Shown here: in pieces, positions 34,720 through 48,011 of the stretch | Layout of the letters: every line of letters begins with the position of its first letter | Position numbering within the stretch: the stretch's first letter is position 1 | NCBI RefSeq assembly: GCF_019890615.1 | Contig: NZ_JAINVZ010000006.1 | Location: 1-64,000, forward strand | DNA length: 64,000 bases | Direction: 5' to 3' | Source of the DNA: Streptantibioticus parmotrematis | GTDB lineage: Bacteria; Actinomycetota; Actinomycetes; Streptomycetales; Streptomycetaceae | Notes under the pieces: generated by a model | What the model was told of the DNA's origin: nothing | What the model saw: only the letters and a program-made list of their open reading frames with translations | Databases searched by the model: none | Program-made: the position numbers and the translations under genes

Positions 34720-35948
34720 CGTCGGTCCTCCTTCGCTGTCCTCGTCGCTGCCGTCCTCGGCTGCCAGTGCGCGCAGGCGGCGACGGCCTGCATCAGGTTG
34801 AGCCGCGGATCGCACAGGGTCTGGTAGGCGCCGCCCTGGCCGGGCACGATGCCCGCGCCGTCGCACTCGCAGATGGCGTTGGGCGAGGTCTCGATGTGCA
34901 GCCCGGCGCACACCCCGCCGCCCGCCGCGACGACGGAGACGAACAGCCGTATCTCGTTCATGATCTCGTCGAGCCTGCGGACCTTCAGACCGCCCGCGCC
35001 GCGCGTGGTGTTGCCGTGCATGGGATCGCACATCCACAACACCGGATACCCGGCTTCGCGCACGGCACGCACCAACGGCTCCAGCCGTTCGACCCGGCGC
35101 GCGCCGAATCGCGCGGTGAACGTGAGACGGCCCGGCGTGCGGTCGGGGTCGAGCACCTCGCACAGCCGCAGCACGTCGTCCACCGAGGCGTCCGAACTCA
35201 CCTTGCAGGCGATCGGGTTGCGCAACGAGGCCAGCAACCGCACGTGCGCGCCGTCCGGTTGACGGGTGCGCTCGCCGATCCACGGCCAGTGCGTCGACGC
35301 CAGGTAGTGGCCGCCGTCCCCGGTGGGCCGCACCAGCGGCACCTCGTAGTCGAGGACCAGCGCCTCGTGACTCGTCCAGATCCGCTCGGTGTCCGCGGCC
35401 CGGTCCCCGCGCCCGAGCTCGTCGACCGCGGACAGCACGCCCAGAGCCAGGTCCCGGCAGCGCACCAGACGCCGGGGGTCGGGCACCCGCGCAGCGGCGT
35501 ACGGCTCGGGGCTGTTGACCATCGTGCCGCGGTACACCGGCAGGGTGCGGCCGTGGTGCTCCTCGTAGCGGTTGGAGCGGGGCTTGGCGAACTGCCCGGC
35601 CATGCGGCCCACGGTGAGCACCGGGCGCCCCGATCCCACGCGCATGATGTCGGCGAGGACGTCGAGCATCTCCACCTTGCGTTCCACGTCGTCCGCGCCG
35701 CACTCGGCCGGGTCCTCCGCGCAGTCCCCCGCCTGGAGGACGCAGAAGTTCCCGGTCGCGGCGCGGGCCAGCAGGTCACCGAGGCGCCGCACACCGTCCC
35801 AGCCGACGAGGGCGGGCCCGGCGCGCACCTCCTCCCGCGCCGCGTCCAGCTGAACGGGGTCGGGCCACTGCGGCTGTTGCGCGGCCGGCCGCTCGGTGGC
35901 GTCCAGGACGGCAGCACCGGCGGCGGGGAGATGACGGAATGATTCCAT
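34689..35948 (-). CDS. class II (plant-type) DAHP synthase
   Basis: This 419-aa protein matches class II 3-deoxy-D-arabino-heptulosonate 7-phosphate synthases: GNFCVLQAGDCAED, 'VGRMAGQFAKPRSN', 'GERTRQPDGAHV', 'LWMCDPMHGNT' and GLHIETSPNAICECDG, with metal-binding Cys, His and Glu. It catalyses the first shikimate step. A copy inside an aromatic antibiotic cluster (as PhzC) raises chorismate supply for anthranilate synthesis. It overlaps the SDR gene and lies 63 bp after the large NRPS gene. Confidence 0.92.
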   Translation of the reverse strand: MESFRHLPAAGAAVLDATERPAAQQPQWPDPVQLDAAREEVRAGPALVGWDGVRRLGDLLARAATGNFCVLQAGDCAEDPAECGADDVERKVEMLDVLADIMRVGSGRPVLTVGRMAGQFAKPRSNRYEEHHGRTLPVYRGTMVNSPEPYAAARVPDPRRLVRCRDLALGVLSAVDELGRGDRAADTERIWTSHEALVLDYEVPLVRPTGDGGHYLASTHWPWIGERTRQPDGAHVRLLASLRNPIACKVSSDASVDDVLRLCEVLDPDRTPGRLTFTARFGARRVERLEPLVRAVREAGYPVLWMCDPMHGNTTRGAGGLKVRRLDEIMNEIRLFVSVVAAGGGVCAGLHIETSPNAICECDGAGIVPGQGGAYQTLCDPRLNLMQAVAACAHWQPRTAATRTAKEDRRWDSKLDTMG

Positions 35949-36011
35949 GACGAGCCTTTGCCGTAGGGGGTGTTCCGAGCCGGGTGAGGGCGGCGGTGCG
36001 ACGGCCGTCGT

Positions 36012-40661
<4,650 letters not shown>

Positions 40662-40715
40662 CAAGTCGCGCCTTCCGGATGTCTGAGTGAGCGGGATGCG
40701 GCGGTGAGCGACGGG

Positions 40716-42536
40716 TCAGCGGGGCAGGCCCGAGGCGCGCTTCTCCTCGATGTGCGCGGCGAGTTTGCGCACGTCCCCGTTGCGGAAGATCTCCTCGGCG
40801 GTCACCTTGACCGCCAGGACCTTCTCCAGGGTCGAGGCGAGTTGCACGAAGTGCAGTGAGTTGCCGCCGTGGCCGAGGAAGGGGTCGTCGACCGCCACCT
40901 CCGGGTCACCGATGATGTCCCTCCAGACCTGCAGGACCACGCCTTCCAACGGGTTCGCCATGGGATTCGCACGCTTCCTTTCCTGGACGTCGTCCGGCTC
41001 GGTGAGCGCGGACCGGTCGGTCTTGCCGTTGACGGTGGTGGGCATCCGGTCGAGGTGGTGGTACGTCGACGGGACCATGTAGTCCGGCAGTTCGGCCATG
41101 AGCGCCGTGCTCAGAGCCATGGCGTCGAGCGCCTCGCCGTCGCGTGTCGTACAGAAGGCGACGAGCCGCGCCTCGCCGTCGGCGTCGCGGAACGGTTTGA
41201 CCACGGCCTGGTCGATCGACTCGACGGCCCTGAGCGCCAGTTCCACCGCCCCGGTCTCCACCCGGTAGCCGCGCACCTTGACCTGGCCGTCGCCGCGGCC
41301 GGTCACCACGATGTCGCCGTCGGCGGTCACGTACGCGCGGTCCCCGGTCCGGTACACCGTCTCCCCGGTCTCCGGCGACGTGACGAACCGGCCCTCGCCG
41401 AGCGCGGCGTCCACGTACCCCAGGGCGAGTCCCGCGCCGGAGACGACGAGTTCACCGGGGTCCCCGGGCGGGCAGGCGGTCAGCCGCTCGTCCACCACCG
41501 CCATGCCCACCAGCGGCAGCGGCTTTCCCACCGGCACGGGGTCGGAGTCGGTGAGGGCGTCGGGATCGACGGGGAAGAGCGCCGAGATCGCGGAGTTCTC
41601 CGTGCAACCGTAGCCGTTGAAGATCCGCACCGACGGCTCGCGGGCCGCGCGCCGCAGATGCCGCGGCGAGGGGAAGTCGCCGCTGACGAACACCGCACGC
41701 AGCTTCGCCAGCGCGGCCGGCTCGTTGTCGACCAGGAGGTTGAACAGCCCGCACGGCAGGCTCAGTAGGGTGACGCCCTGCTCCTCGACGATCCGGCGCA
41801 CGACGCTCAGCGACGGGAGCCCGGGCGGCAGGACGGCCAGCTTGGCGCCGTTCAGGAACGTCAGCCAGACCTCGTTCATCGAGGCGGCGAAGGAGGGCGC
41901 CGCCTGTTGCAGCAGGCAGTCCTCCTCGGTCAGTGCCAGGCCCGGTACGGGCAGGGCGAGCCGGGCGAGTCCCCGGTGCGCGATCCGCGTTCCCTTCGGC
42001 CTGCCGGTGGAACCGGAGGTGTACAGCACGAAGGCGGTGTCCTCGGGGGATGCCACGGGGGCGAGGTCGCCGTCCGCCAACCGGCTTGCCTGTACGAGCA
42101 GTTCGTCCGCCGTGAGGTCCTCCGCGCCGGACCATCGGGGCGGGTCGGCTTCTTCCTGCTGATGCACGACGAGGCGGACGCGGGCCTCGGTGACGATGTG
42201 ATCGAGCATGCGGCGCGGATGCGCGGGGTTGAGCGGCACGACGTGACCGCCCGCCTTGAGGACGCCGAGCATGACCACGTACAGCTCGGCCGACCGGTCG
42301 AGGTGGAGACCGACGGCGGTGCCCCGCTCCACGCCGTGGCTCCGCAGTTGTCTGGCGGCCTGGTTCGCGAGGGAGTTGAGCCGGGCATACGTCAGCGACG
42401 ACCCCACGCGGGGCCGCGGCGCGCCCTGCGGTGGCGCGTCGACGACGAGGGCGGTGCGGCCGCCGTGCCGTGAGACGGTCCGCTCGAACAGCGTGGGCAG
42501 CGATCCGAGCGGTTCCAGCGCTTGATCTGCGGACAT
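40716..42536 (-). CDS. NRPS loading module (A-T) for the anthranilate unit
   Basis: This 606-aa protein has an adenylation domain (LYTSGSTGRPKGT 171-183; GYRVETG and the NGKTDR Lys motif later) and a C-terminal carrier domain with Ser560 in LGHGGNSLHF. The A4 region reads PSFAASMNEVW (214-224), with Ala217 where amino-acid-specific domains have Asp, as expected for an aryl acid without an alpha-amino group. This matches the A-T proteins that load substituted anthranilate in PBD clusters. ATG 42536 has GGAGGG upstream. First gene of the operon running to 29056. Confidence 0.93.
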   Translation of the reverse strand: MSADQALEPLGSLPTLFERTVSRHGGRTALVVDAPPQGAPRPRVGSSLTYARLNSLANQAARQLRSHGVERGTAVGLHLDRSAELYVVMLGVLKAGGHVVPLNPAHPRRMLDHIVTEARVRLVVHQQEEADPPRWSGAEDLTADELLVQASRLADGDLAPVASPEDTAFVLYTSGSTGRPKGTRIAHRGLARLALPVPGLALTEEDCLLQQAAPSFAASMNEVWLTFLNGAKLAVLPPGLPSLSVVRRIVEEQGVTLLSLPCGLFNLLVDNEPAALAKLRAVFVSGDFPSPRHLRRAAREPSVRIFNGYGCTENSAISALFPVDPDALTDSDPVPVGKPLPLVGMAVVDERLTACPPGDPGELVVSGAGLALGYVDAALGEGRFVTSPETGETVYRTGDRAYVTADGDIVVTGRGDGQVKVRGYRVETGAVELALRAVESIDQAVVKPFRDADGEARLVAFCTTRDGEALDAMALSTALMAELPDYMVPSTYHHLDRMPTTVNGKTDRSALTEPDDVQERKRANPMANPLEGVVLQVWRDIIGDPEVAVDDPFLGHGGNSLHFVQLASTLEKVLAVKVTAEEIFRNGDVRKLAAHIEEKRASGLPR

Positions 42537-42647
42537 GCGAGGCGCCCTCCATCGACCCGCACGAAGGACGGCGAACGCTGTCCCCCGTTGGTGTAAGAAG
42601 CGGAATCAGTGCCCGCGCCCCGGCAGAGGCGCCCTGGCATCACCTGA

Positions 42648-42667
42648 TGATTTCCGAACAGAAATCA
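42648..42667. promoter_or_regulatory. cluster operator copy 4, perfect dyad before the NRPS operon
   Basis: TGATTTCC-GAAC-AGAAATCA follows the cluster consensus. The surrounding bases extend it to perfect 10-base arms (TGATGATTTC at 42645-42654 and its complement at 42661-42670). It is 112-131 bp before the NRPS loading module start. Confidence 0.7.
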
Positions 42668-42987
42668 TCATGGGCATCCAAAAAAAGAGCTGTCAAGCAG
42701 ATGAATATGAACGGGGGGTGCCGCTTATGCCTGCTTCGGTGGGTGACGTGGATGTCAGGGGTTCGAGTGCGAGGAATGACGTGCGGGGGCGGTGAAGTGC
42801 GGGCCCGGGCACGTCATTCGGCCTGGTGGTGCGGTGTGCGGCGCGATCACGGTCGTGCGGCCGTCCGGCTCGCCCGGGCGCGGGATCGGCGCCCCGGAGA
42901 AGGCTGACGGGCTGCCCGGCGGCCACCTGGTGACTCATGAGGAGTCGTCATCGCCCCTGAATCCGCGGCGACGTGACGGAGAGGCAA

Positions 42988-43007
42988 AGATTTCCGGATG
43001 GAAACCG
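42988..43007. promoter_or_regulatory. cluster operator copy 5
   Basis: AGATTTCC-GGAT-GGAAACCG keeps the core GATTTCC-N4-GGAAACC of the cluster dyad. It is 114-133 bp downstream of the StrR-like stop and about 450 bp before the NRPS start, so it may mark a second, distal promoter of that operon. Confidence 0.6.
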
Positions 43008-43120
43008 GTTGGTCGCAGAGTGTGAAGGCCGTAGTGCGGCCGATGCGCCGACGGAGGTCTCCGCCCCCGGTGCGGGGACGGAGACCGGGGCACGCCGACG
43101 TCGCCGCCGGACGGGCCGGG

Positions 43121-44203
43121 TCACTCCGGCGCGTCGCTGCGCGCCTCTATCTGCGTGGCGAAGTCGCTCCAGACGTCCGCGCACGCGCGGGCCGCCTCGG
43201 CGATGGCCTCGGCGCAGTGGGTGGGGACACTGGCCGCCGCCCGGTCCAGCTCGGTGGCGCCGGCGCAGTTGGTGTCGAGGAGGCGCAACAGCACGCGCCC
43301 CACCTCGCTGTGACGCAGTGACGGGTCCCTGCGCAGCTTCTCCAGCGTCGAGGCGGGGATGCCGGTCGGCCGCCCCGGCCCGAACGGTCGCGTCGCCCGT
43401 CCGGCCCTCGCCCGCTCACGCGCCCCGGCCGCGGTGCCCACCTCACGGTCCAGGACCGCTGTTGAACGGCGGGTGACGAGCGGGGACTCGGGGCCCGTCG
43501 GGCGCGGTGCGGCCCCGGCGTGGTGCGCGCGACGGCGCTGCGGCACCGGATCCTGATTGCTGTCGAGGCGTTTGCGCACGTCACGCGCGGTGCCCAGGGA
43601 GATGCCCGCCTCGCGGGAGATCTGGCGCAAGGAGGCGTCCGGGTGAGCGGCGATCACGCTGACCGCGCGTCTTCTGCCCTCGGTCGGATCGACCGGGCGC
43701 ACCCGGCCGTCGCGGCCGATCCGGGCGTTCGACTGGGGAACCTCCCCGGTTGAACGGCGGCGGATACGGGCGACCGTCTTCGTCGCCAGCCCGGTGGCCG
43801 CCGCGATGGCCCGGTCCGACCACTGCGGATGCGTGGTGAGGATGCGGGTCGCCGCGGCCGCGCGGTCACCGCGTGACAACGGCAGTCCGTGCGTCGCGTT
43901 GAGACGCACGGCGAGCACGAACGCGTCGTGCTCCGTGCCCTCGAAGTACCGGACCGCGATCGCGCTCTCGCCGCGCAGGGCGGTGGCTCTGAGGCGATGC
44001 ATGCCGTCGATGACCCGCATGGTCTGCCGGTGGACGACGATGGGGGTGAACGGCTCCGGTGAATCGGCGAGGAGCAGTATGCGTTCTCTGTCCTCACCCG
44101 AGAGTCTGGGAGAATCGCCGGGTAACAAGGCGGCGAGGGGAACGGTTTCCGAGTCGCTGCTGACCGTTATACAATCTGTTTGGCTCACGGCTTCGCCCAT
44201 CAT
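43121..44203 (-). CDS. StrR/NovG-type activator with ParB-like N-terminus and a TTA codon
   Basis: This 360-aa protein has a ParB/sulfiredoxin-like N-terminal domain (PLAALLPGDSPRLSGEDRERILLLADS...PIVVHRQTMRVIDGMHRLRATALRG) and a helix-turn-helix region (WSDRAIAAATGLATKTVARIRRR), the build of StrR-type pathway activators for streptomycin, novobiocin and other antibiotics. Codon 27 (44123-44125, complement) is TTA, implying bldA dependence. Start ATG 44203 or 44200; GGAGG is four to seven bases upstream. It is transcribed towards the NRPS operon and is the likely cluster activator. Confidence 0.88.
   Translation of the reverse strand: MMGEAVSQTDCITVSSDSETVPLAALLPGDSPRLSGEDRERILLLADSPEPFTPIVVHRQTMRVIDGMHRLRATALRGESAIAVRYFEGTEHDAFVLAVRLNATHGLPLSRGDRAAAATRILTTHPQWSDRAIAAATGLATKTVARIRRRSTGEVPQSNARIGRDGRVRPVDPTEGRRRAVSVIAAHPDASLRQISREAGISLGTARDVRKRLDSNQDPVPQRRRAHHAGAAPRPTGPESPLVTRRSTAVLDREVGTAAGARERARAGRATRPFGPGRPTGIPASTLEKLRRDPSLRHSEVGRVLLRLLDTNCAGATELDRAAASVPTHCAEAIAEAARACADVWSDFATQIEARSDAPE
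43727..43755. promoter_or_regulatory. StrR-consensus site inside the StrR-like gene
   Basis: GTTCGACTG-N11-CGGTTGAAC has the geometry of the published StrR consensus GTTCGACTG-N11-CAGTCGAAC, with seven of nine matches in the right half. It is within the coding sequence, so it may be a real intragenic site or a coding coincidence; the RRST-encoding part also recurs at 43461. Confidence 0.35.
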
Positions 44204-44895
44204 AAAGCCTCCCTGTCCGGATCGAAGAAATCTCTGGAATAGGGAATTCCGCTGTGCGGGACGTGGCGCTCGACTGTCGGAGGAGTGAAACTTTCGGAAA
44301 AACTCCGGCAGTCGGAGTGGCGGACACTGTACAGGCTGTTCACAGGCTCTGGAAGGACGCTTAACGATTGCCGTCCTTCCGGCGCCGTTGCCGCGTCGGC
44401 GGGGGCCGCGAGCAGGGGTACGCCGACGGCGGGACGGCGCGGAACCCGCCGCCCCGAGGGCTGCGTCCATGGTCTCGCCGCCTCTCCGTTTCCCCGCCAC
44501 GGTCCGGGTGCCGTAAGAGCCCCTTCACGTCTTCCCAACGCGTTGACTACCCGTCAAGTTCCGATCAATACAGGGGAATCGGCCTGTTTGTGGGCGTCGA
44601 GGACGAGTGCGGACGAGCGCGGCGTCGGAGGGTGCGCGTACCCGTACTCTCCGCCACGGTCGACGGTGTGACGAAGACCGGCTCACGCCCGGGCCTCCGA
44701 TACGACGGCACCGGGCCGGCGGACCGTGGGGGCCGCGCGGTGACGTCGGAGTTCACCCGTGCGGGAGGGGCGTGGGACGCGCCGATCGGACCGGTCCGCG
44801 TTGCGCGAAGTCGGGTGAGCGACAGGCCGGTTGGGGGAGGGCGCGCAACGGGGTGAGGGTGGCGCACTTCACAGAGGGCCGGCCGGTGACGTCGT
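44204..44895. other. 692-bp non-coding gap with StrR-like promoter region
   Basis: Between the StrR-like gene and the RraA-like gene the only convincing signals are the inverted repeat at 44269-44317 and a short dyad TTGAC-N5-GTCAA (44543-44557). Open frames here (for example from GTG 44285) have compositions that do not look coding. The rest shows nothing I recognise. It probably marks the right edge of the PBD cluster. Confidence 0.5.
44269..44317. promoter_or_regulatory. long inverted repeat before the StrR-like gene
   Basis: CTCGACTG (44269-44276) and CAGTCGGAG (44309-44317) are StrR-type half-sites, extended to a 12-base arm (CGACTGTCGGAG with CTCCGGCAGTCG, 11 of 12 pairs). The half-sites are separated by 32 bases, which is the usual 11 plus two helical turns. 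Located 66-114 bp before the start, it suits autoregulation. Confidence 0.45.
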
Positions 44896-45519
44896 TCAGC
44901 CGGTGAAGCCGTGGTCGGCGAGGGCCTTCTCGATGCGGGCGCGATGCCGTGCCTCCCACTCGTCGAGCGTCTCCCCGGCCTCCTTCTCCAACTGCGCGCG
45001 TGCCGCCCGGAACACCTCGTCCTTCCTGGCGGCGGGTGTGACGACGACGCCCTCCTCGTCGGCGACCACGATGTCGCCGGGGTGCACCACGACGCCGCCG
45101 CAGCGCGCCGGTTCGCCCAGGGCCCCGATGGCCTTCTTGGTCCCCGGGATCGGGATCACACCGCGCCCGAGGACCGGGAACGCCGCCTCACGCGCCTCCG
45201 CCAGGTCGCGGATCAGCCCGTCGACCAAGAAGCCCGCGACCCCGCGGCGCTGCGCGACGGCGCACACGTTGCCACCGGCGAGCGCGTAGTCCAGGTCACC
45301 GGACTCGACGACGATCACCGAGCCGGGCCCGGCGCGGTAGATCGCCGCGTGCAGCATGAGGTTGTCGCCCGGCTCGCACCGCACGGTGTACGCGGGCCCC
45401 GCGAGCCGTGGCATCGGGGTCCACAGCGGGCGGATGCCGATGTCCATCACCTGGGCGCGCCCCAGGATGTCGGCGAGAGTGGTGGTCGGGACGTCCTGGT
45501 AGGAGCTGACGCCGTTCAT
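44896..45519 (-). CDS. RraA-like / HMG aldolase family protein
   Basis: This 207-aa protein matches the RraA-like fold (often misnamed demethylmenaquinone methyltransferase): 'LADILGRAQVMDIGIRPLW', 'GDNLMLHAAIYRAGPGSVIVVESG' and GVAGFLVDGLIRDLAEAREAAFPV with the Arg-Asp pair that binds substrate and divalent metal in 4-hydroxy-4-methyl-2-oxoglutarate aldolases. A C-terminal helical extension follows. ATG 45519 has GAGAGGAA upstream. It may act as an oxaloacetate decarboxylase/aldolase; a link to either neighbouring cluster is not shown. Confidence 0.82.
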   Translation of the reverse strand: MNGVSSYQDVPTTTLADILGRAQVMDIGIRPLWTPMPRLAGPAYTVRCEPGDNLMLHAAIYRAGPGSVIVVESGDLDYALAGGNVCAVAQRRGVAGFLVDGLIRDLAEAREAAFPVLGRGVIPIPGTKKAIGALGEPARCGGVVVHPGDIVVADEEGVVVTPAARKDEVFRAARAQLEKEAGETLDEWEARHRARIEKALADHGFTG

Positions 45520-45667
45520 CGGATTCCTCTCGCCAGTCGCTCACCCATACCGTCCGGCGGCCCGTTGCCCCGACGGTGCGGGCCGGTGCGAAGCGATCAA
45601 CCGGCCCACCAGGAGGCGACCCTACAACCGTCGTCGCCGTCGTCGTCGCGCGGCCGGGCCGCCGGGG

Positions 45668-46705
45668 TCACTTCCCCCGGGCCACCATCGTCCACGGTTC
45701 GGGGCGGGCCAGGGCGAGGCGGGGCTTGCGGGCGGCCCAGTGGCGGACCGCGTCGGCCATGGCCGCGGCCGGGTCCTTGACCGTGCGGGTCGGCTCGAAC
45801 GGGCTGCTCATGCTCGTGTAACTCTGGAACATCGCCAGCAGTTTGACCGCCTCGTGCTGGAACGGGGACAGATAGCGTTCCGCCAGTGGCAGGAAGAAGC
45901 GGGTCCAGCTGTCGGTGGCCACGATCGGGGGCCGCGCGATCGGGTCGGCGCCGTGCGCCGCGCGGAACTCGTTGAGCGTCCCGCACGTCACGTCCAGCAG
46001 CTCACCCAGACGCAGGCTGCCCGCGCCGCCCGCCACGACCTCCGTGCGGGGCCGCGGCGGAGGATCGCCGAGCGTCGCGTCCACCACGGCCGCCGCGACC
46101 TCGTCGACCGGGCTGATCTCCGCGTAGCCGTCCGGATCGCCCACCACGACCGCCGCCAGGCCCGACGCCAGCGCGTGCAGCAGGGTGTACGGGCCCGAGA
46201 AGCGCGCGATCCCGCCGTCGCCGCGCCGCCCCACGATCAACGGCGGCCGCACCATGGTGAGCGGTCCCGGATGCTCCGCCCGGACCACCTCCTCGCACCG
46301 CGCCTTCGACCACTCGTAGCCGTTGCGATACCCCTCGAACTCGGCACCCCGCAGGTCCTCCGGATTGCGCATGCCGCCCACATACGCCGTCGAGACGTGC
46401 ACCAGGTGGGTGCCGGAGTCCGCCAACTCCAGTACCGCGCGCAGCGGTTCGACGTTCGACGCGAACGCCTCCTCGCGGCTGAGCGTCCAGCGGGTGGAAG
46501 CCGCGGTGTGCACGATGACGTCCCAGTGGCCGTCCAGCGCGGCGGGCACGGGATGTTCGCCGATGGTCCAGCTCACCACGGAGGCGTCCGGGGCGCGCCG
46601 CGCGGTGCGCGTGACCGACAGCTGCCTGCCGTCCGCCGCGCCGCCGAGAGCGGCCACCACCTCGGTCCCGACGACGCCGGTGGCACCGGTGACAAGGATG
46701 CGCAT
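45668..46705 (-). CDS. extended SDR, NAD-dependent epimerase/thioester-reductase-like
   Basis: This 345-aa protein begins MRILVTGATGVVGTEVVAALGG (cofactor site), has a serine/threonine block 'LVHVSTAYVGGM' and Y-x-x-x-K in NGYEWSKARCEE. It resembles the NAD_binding_4 group that includes fatty-acyl and thioester reductases and also epimerases. It follows a ketosynthase, ACP and aminotransferase, so reduction of an acyl thioester or of a 3-oxo intermediate is plausible. It starts 58 bp after the ketosynthase stop. The substrate is unknown. Confidence 0.75.
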   Translation of the reverse strand: MRILVTGATGVVGTEVVAALGGAADGRQLSVTRTARRAPDASVVSWTIGEHPVPAALDGHWDVIVHTAASTRWTLSREEAFASNVEPLRAVLELADSGTHLVHVSTAYVGGMRNPEDLRGAEFEGYRNGYEWSKARCEEVVRAEHPGPLTMVRPPLIVGRRGDGGIARFSGPYTLLHALASGLAAVVVGDPDGYAEISPVDEVAAAVVDATLGDPPPRPRTEVVAGGAGSLRLGELLDVTCGTLNEFRAAHGADPIARPPIVATDSWTRFFLPLAERYLSPFQHEAVKLLAMFQSYTSMSSPFEPTRTVKDPAAAMADAVRHWAARKPRLALARPEPWTMVARGK

Positions 46706-46763
46706 GGGATCCGTTCCGTTGGGTTGGTGGGAGGGGAAACGGTCAAGAGGGGCCGCGTGCCGA

Positions 46764-48011
46764 TCAGTTCGGCGGCGTCAGCACCAGGCACGCGTTGTGG
46801 CCGCCGAAACCGAAGGAGTTGGACAGCACGGGGCCCACCGGCACCGGTCGCGGTGCGCCGGTCACCAGGTCGACCAGATGGGCTTCGGGGCTCTTCGTGG
46901 TGTTGGCGACCGGCGGCACCGCGCCCGCGCTCGCGCACGCCAGCGCCAGCACCGCCTCCACCGCGCCCGAGCCGCCGATGAGATGGCCGGTGACGCCCTT
47001 GACGGCGGTCAGCGGCGGAGGGGACCCCGCGAAGCAGCGGTCGACGGCGATCGCCTCCGCGCGGTCGTTGAGCAGTGTCGAGGTGCCGTGCGCGTTGACG
47101 TGGACGATGTCGGCGGGCCGCAGCCCCGCGTCGGCGATGGCGCGGCGCATGCACGCGGCCGCCACCGTGCCGTCCTCGTGCGGTGCCACGATGTGGAACG
47201 CGTCGCAGTTCTCCGCGAACCCGCTCACCTCGCCGTACACTCGCGCCCCGCGCGCCACCGCCACGTCCCACGGCTCCAGCACCACCATGGCGGCGCCCTC
47301 GCCCATCACGAAGCCGTCCCGTTCCGCGTCGAACGGGCGGCTGGCCAGGTGGGGCGCGTCGGTGCGGGTGGACAACGCGCGCATGCGGGCGAAGCCACCC
47401 ATGATCACCTTGGTCACCGCGGCGTCCACCCCGCCCGCCACGGCCGCGTCCAGCTCGCCCGTCCTGATCCTGCGGGCCGCCTCACCGATCGCCGTGGTGC
47501 CGCTGGCGCAGGCGGTGGAGTACGTGGAGCACGGGCCCCGGAAGCCGTAACGCATCGCGATGCGGGAGGCGGGCGCGTTGGACATGGAACGCGGGACGGT
47601 GTGCACGGGCATGTCGATCGGCCGGTCGCCGTGGTCCAGGGCCGCCTTCTCCATGCTGGGCAGTCCGCCGATGCCGGTGCCGATCTGCACGCCCACCCGG
47701 TCCCGCGACAGGTCGGCGGGCAGCGCGGCCTCGGACACCGCGTCGGCCGCGGCGCACAGCGCGAGCGTGGTGGCCCGGTCGATCTGCCGTGCCTCCCGCC
47801 GGGTGACGTACGCCTCCTCGTCGAACGGCGGCACCAGACAGGCGAACGGGACGGGCAGGTCCGCCTCCACCAGGTGTCCCACGACGGAGGCGGTGGACTT
47901 CGCCGCGAGCACCGTCCCGTGGGCCTCGGCCAGCGTCGTGCCGGCCGGGCACTTCACCCCGATGCCGGTGATGGCGACGCGGATCCTCCGTGCGGTGTCC
48001 CGTGCGGTCAC
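46764..48011 (-). CDS. beta-ketoacyl-ACP synthase (FabF type)
   Basis: This 415-aa protein has the full KAS II triad: Cys168 in CSTYSTACASGTT, His308 in HVNAHGTSTLLND and His343 in VKGVTGHLIGGSGA, and ends with GFGGHNACLVL. It condenses an acyl thioester with malonyl-ACP. GTG 48011 overlaps the ACP stop by four bases, so the two are coupled and almost certainly work together. No acyltransferase or chain length factor is adjacent, so this is a stand-alone discrete ketosynthase. Confidence 0.92.
   Translation of the reverse strand: MTARDTARRIRVAITGIGVKCPAGTTLAEAHGTVLAAKSTASVVGHLVEADLPVPFACLVPPFDEEAYVTRREARQIDRATTLALCAAADAVSEAALPADLSRDRVGVQIGTGIGGLPSMEKAALDHGDRPIDMPVHTVPRSMSNAPASRIAMRYGFRGPCSTYSTACASGTTAIGEAARRIRTGELDAAVAGGVDAAVTKVIMGGFARMRALSTRTDAPHLASRPFDAERDGFVMGEGAAMVVLEPWDVAVARGARVYGEVSGFAENCDAFHIVAPHEDGTVAAACMRRAIADAGLRPADIVHVNAHGTSTLLNDRAEAIAVDRCFAGSPPPLTAVKGVTGHLIGGSGAVEAVLALACASAGAVPPVANTTKSPEAHLVDLVTGAPRPVPVGPVLSNSFGFGGHNACLVLTPPN

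Larger units (their letters stand above)
42537..43120. other. 584-bp regulatory gap before the NRPS operon
   Basis: This gap between the NRPS loading gene and the StrR-like gene holds two cluster operator copies (42648-42667 and 42988-43007), a lone StrR-type half-site GTTCGAGTG (42761-42769) and locally lower G+C around 42660-42770. Short plus-strand frames exist (for example 42670-42795, 41 aa), but none has a clear ribosome site or family. The promoter or promoters of the eight-gene NRPS operon should lie here. Confidence 0.6.

Noticed and set aside
42761-42769. StrR-type half-site GTTCGAGTG in the NRPS control region
   Set aside because: No matching second half at N11 or N32 spacing, so it cannot be called a site.
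42670-42795. 41-residue frame MGIQKKSCQADEYERG... before the NRPS operon
   Set aside because: Starts inside the operator palindrome, has no clear ribosome site and no known relative; kept only as a note in the control-region entry.
44285-44671. Plus-strand frame starting GTG AAA CTT upstream of the StrR-like gene
   Set aside because: GGAGG overlaps the start too closely, composition becomes random after 30 codons, and its start lies inside the long inverted repeat.
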